Shown: piece after piece, positions 6,049 to 6,193 of the stretch
How positions within the stretch are numbered: position 1 is the stretch's first letter
Layout of the letters: each line of letters begins with the position of its first letter
From: Pedobacter sp.
GTDB taxonomy: Bacteria > Bacteroidota > Bacteroidia > Sphingobacteriales > Sphingobacteriaceae
Direction of reading: 5' to 3'
Length of the DNA stretch: 6,193 nt
Assembly (NCBI GenBank): GCA_030149995.1
Contig: JASLGV010000281.1
Coordinates: 1-6,193 of the forward strand
Translations under genes and position numbers: made by a program
Notes under the pieces: generated by a model
What the model was told of the DNA's origin: nothing
The model's database searches: none
What the model saw: only the letters and a program-made list of their open reading frames with translations

Positions 6049-6193
6049 TTATACTCTTTTAGATTTGATACGGGCAGCTTTACCAGTTAATGCACGTAAG
6101 TAGAATAATTTTGCTCTACGAACTTTACCATAACTGTTTACTTCTACCTTATCGATGTTCGGAGAATTGACAGGGAAGATACGCTCCACACCT
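6049..6193 (-). CDS. rplS: Ribosomal protein L19 (bL19), C-terminal part, 5' end beyond window edge
   Basis: The last 47 codons and the TAA stop (6051-6049) are present; the N-terminal part, about 60% of the protein, lies beyond the right edge. The visible residues begin [18 protein letters not shown] and continue through [20 protein letters not shown] to the end IKSKRV, which is the conserved bL19 C-terminus. L19 is a component of the large ribosomal subunit at the interface with the small subunit. In many bacteria rplS follows trmD, which would be expected outside this window to the right. An intrinsic terminator follows 18 bases after the stop, so rplS is the last gene of its transcript. 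Confidence 0.97.
   Translation of the reverse strand, partial: GVERIFPVNSPNIDKVEVNSYGKVRRAKLFYLRALTGKAARIKSKRV

Overview
The window looks like a piece of chromosome from a Bacteroidota bacterium, most likely Sphingobacteriaceae (Pedobacter or a relative). The call rests on several signs. The genes lack Shine-Dalgarno sequences and have A-rich leaders. TAnnTTTG-type -7 promoter elements sit just upstream of start codons. The first gene encodes a secreted protein with a carboxypeptidase-regulatory-like domain, typical of the phylum. The Mrp ATPase carries a TPAELP segment that I associate, from memory, with Bacteroidota homologues. The genus is inference only.

Layout. The left third is on the minus strand and reads leftwards: an Mrp/ApbC-type Fe-S cluster carrier ATPase (1974-898), a small Nfu-type Fe-S scaffold (862-614), then the N-terminal 186 codons of a secreted carboxypeptidase-regulatory-like protein that runs off the left edge (560-1). 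A 132-bp divergent intergenic region (1975-2106) separates these from a plus-strand group: a 716-residue membrane-anchored protein joining an AsmA-like region to a GT51 peptidoglycan glycosyltransferase domain (2107-4257), hypoxanthine phosphoribosyltransferase (4314-4856), and a short-type phosphatidylserine decarboxylase (4913-5572) followed by a strong intrinsic terminator. A gene-free stretch of about 360 bp follows. The rplS (L19) terminator and the last 47 codons of rplS then enter from the right on the minus strand.

How the genes fit together. The mrp-nfu pair is an Fe-S cluster assembly and delivery unit. The Mrp protein has lost the C-terminal CxxC of its family and keeps cysteines only in its N-terminal MIP18 domain, so the adjacent Nfu, which has an intact CxxC, is a plausible cluster-holding partner. 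On the plus strand, the GT51 protein (glycan polymerisation) and Psd (phosphatidylethanolamine synthesis) both serve envelope biogenesis, with the purine salvage gene hpt between them.

Most of the window is ordinary housekeeping sequence. I see no CRISPR array, phage, insertion sequence, tRNA or rRNA. The observations most worth a second look are the AsmA-GT51 architecture with its charged C-terminal tail, the cysteine-poor Mrp next to Nfu, and a few small inverted repeats and promoter-like motifs in the gene-free regions.
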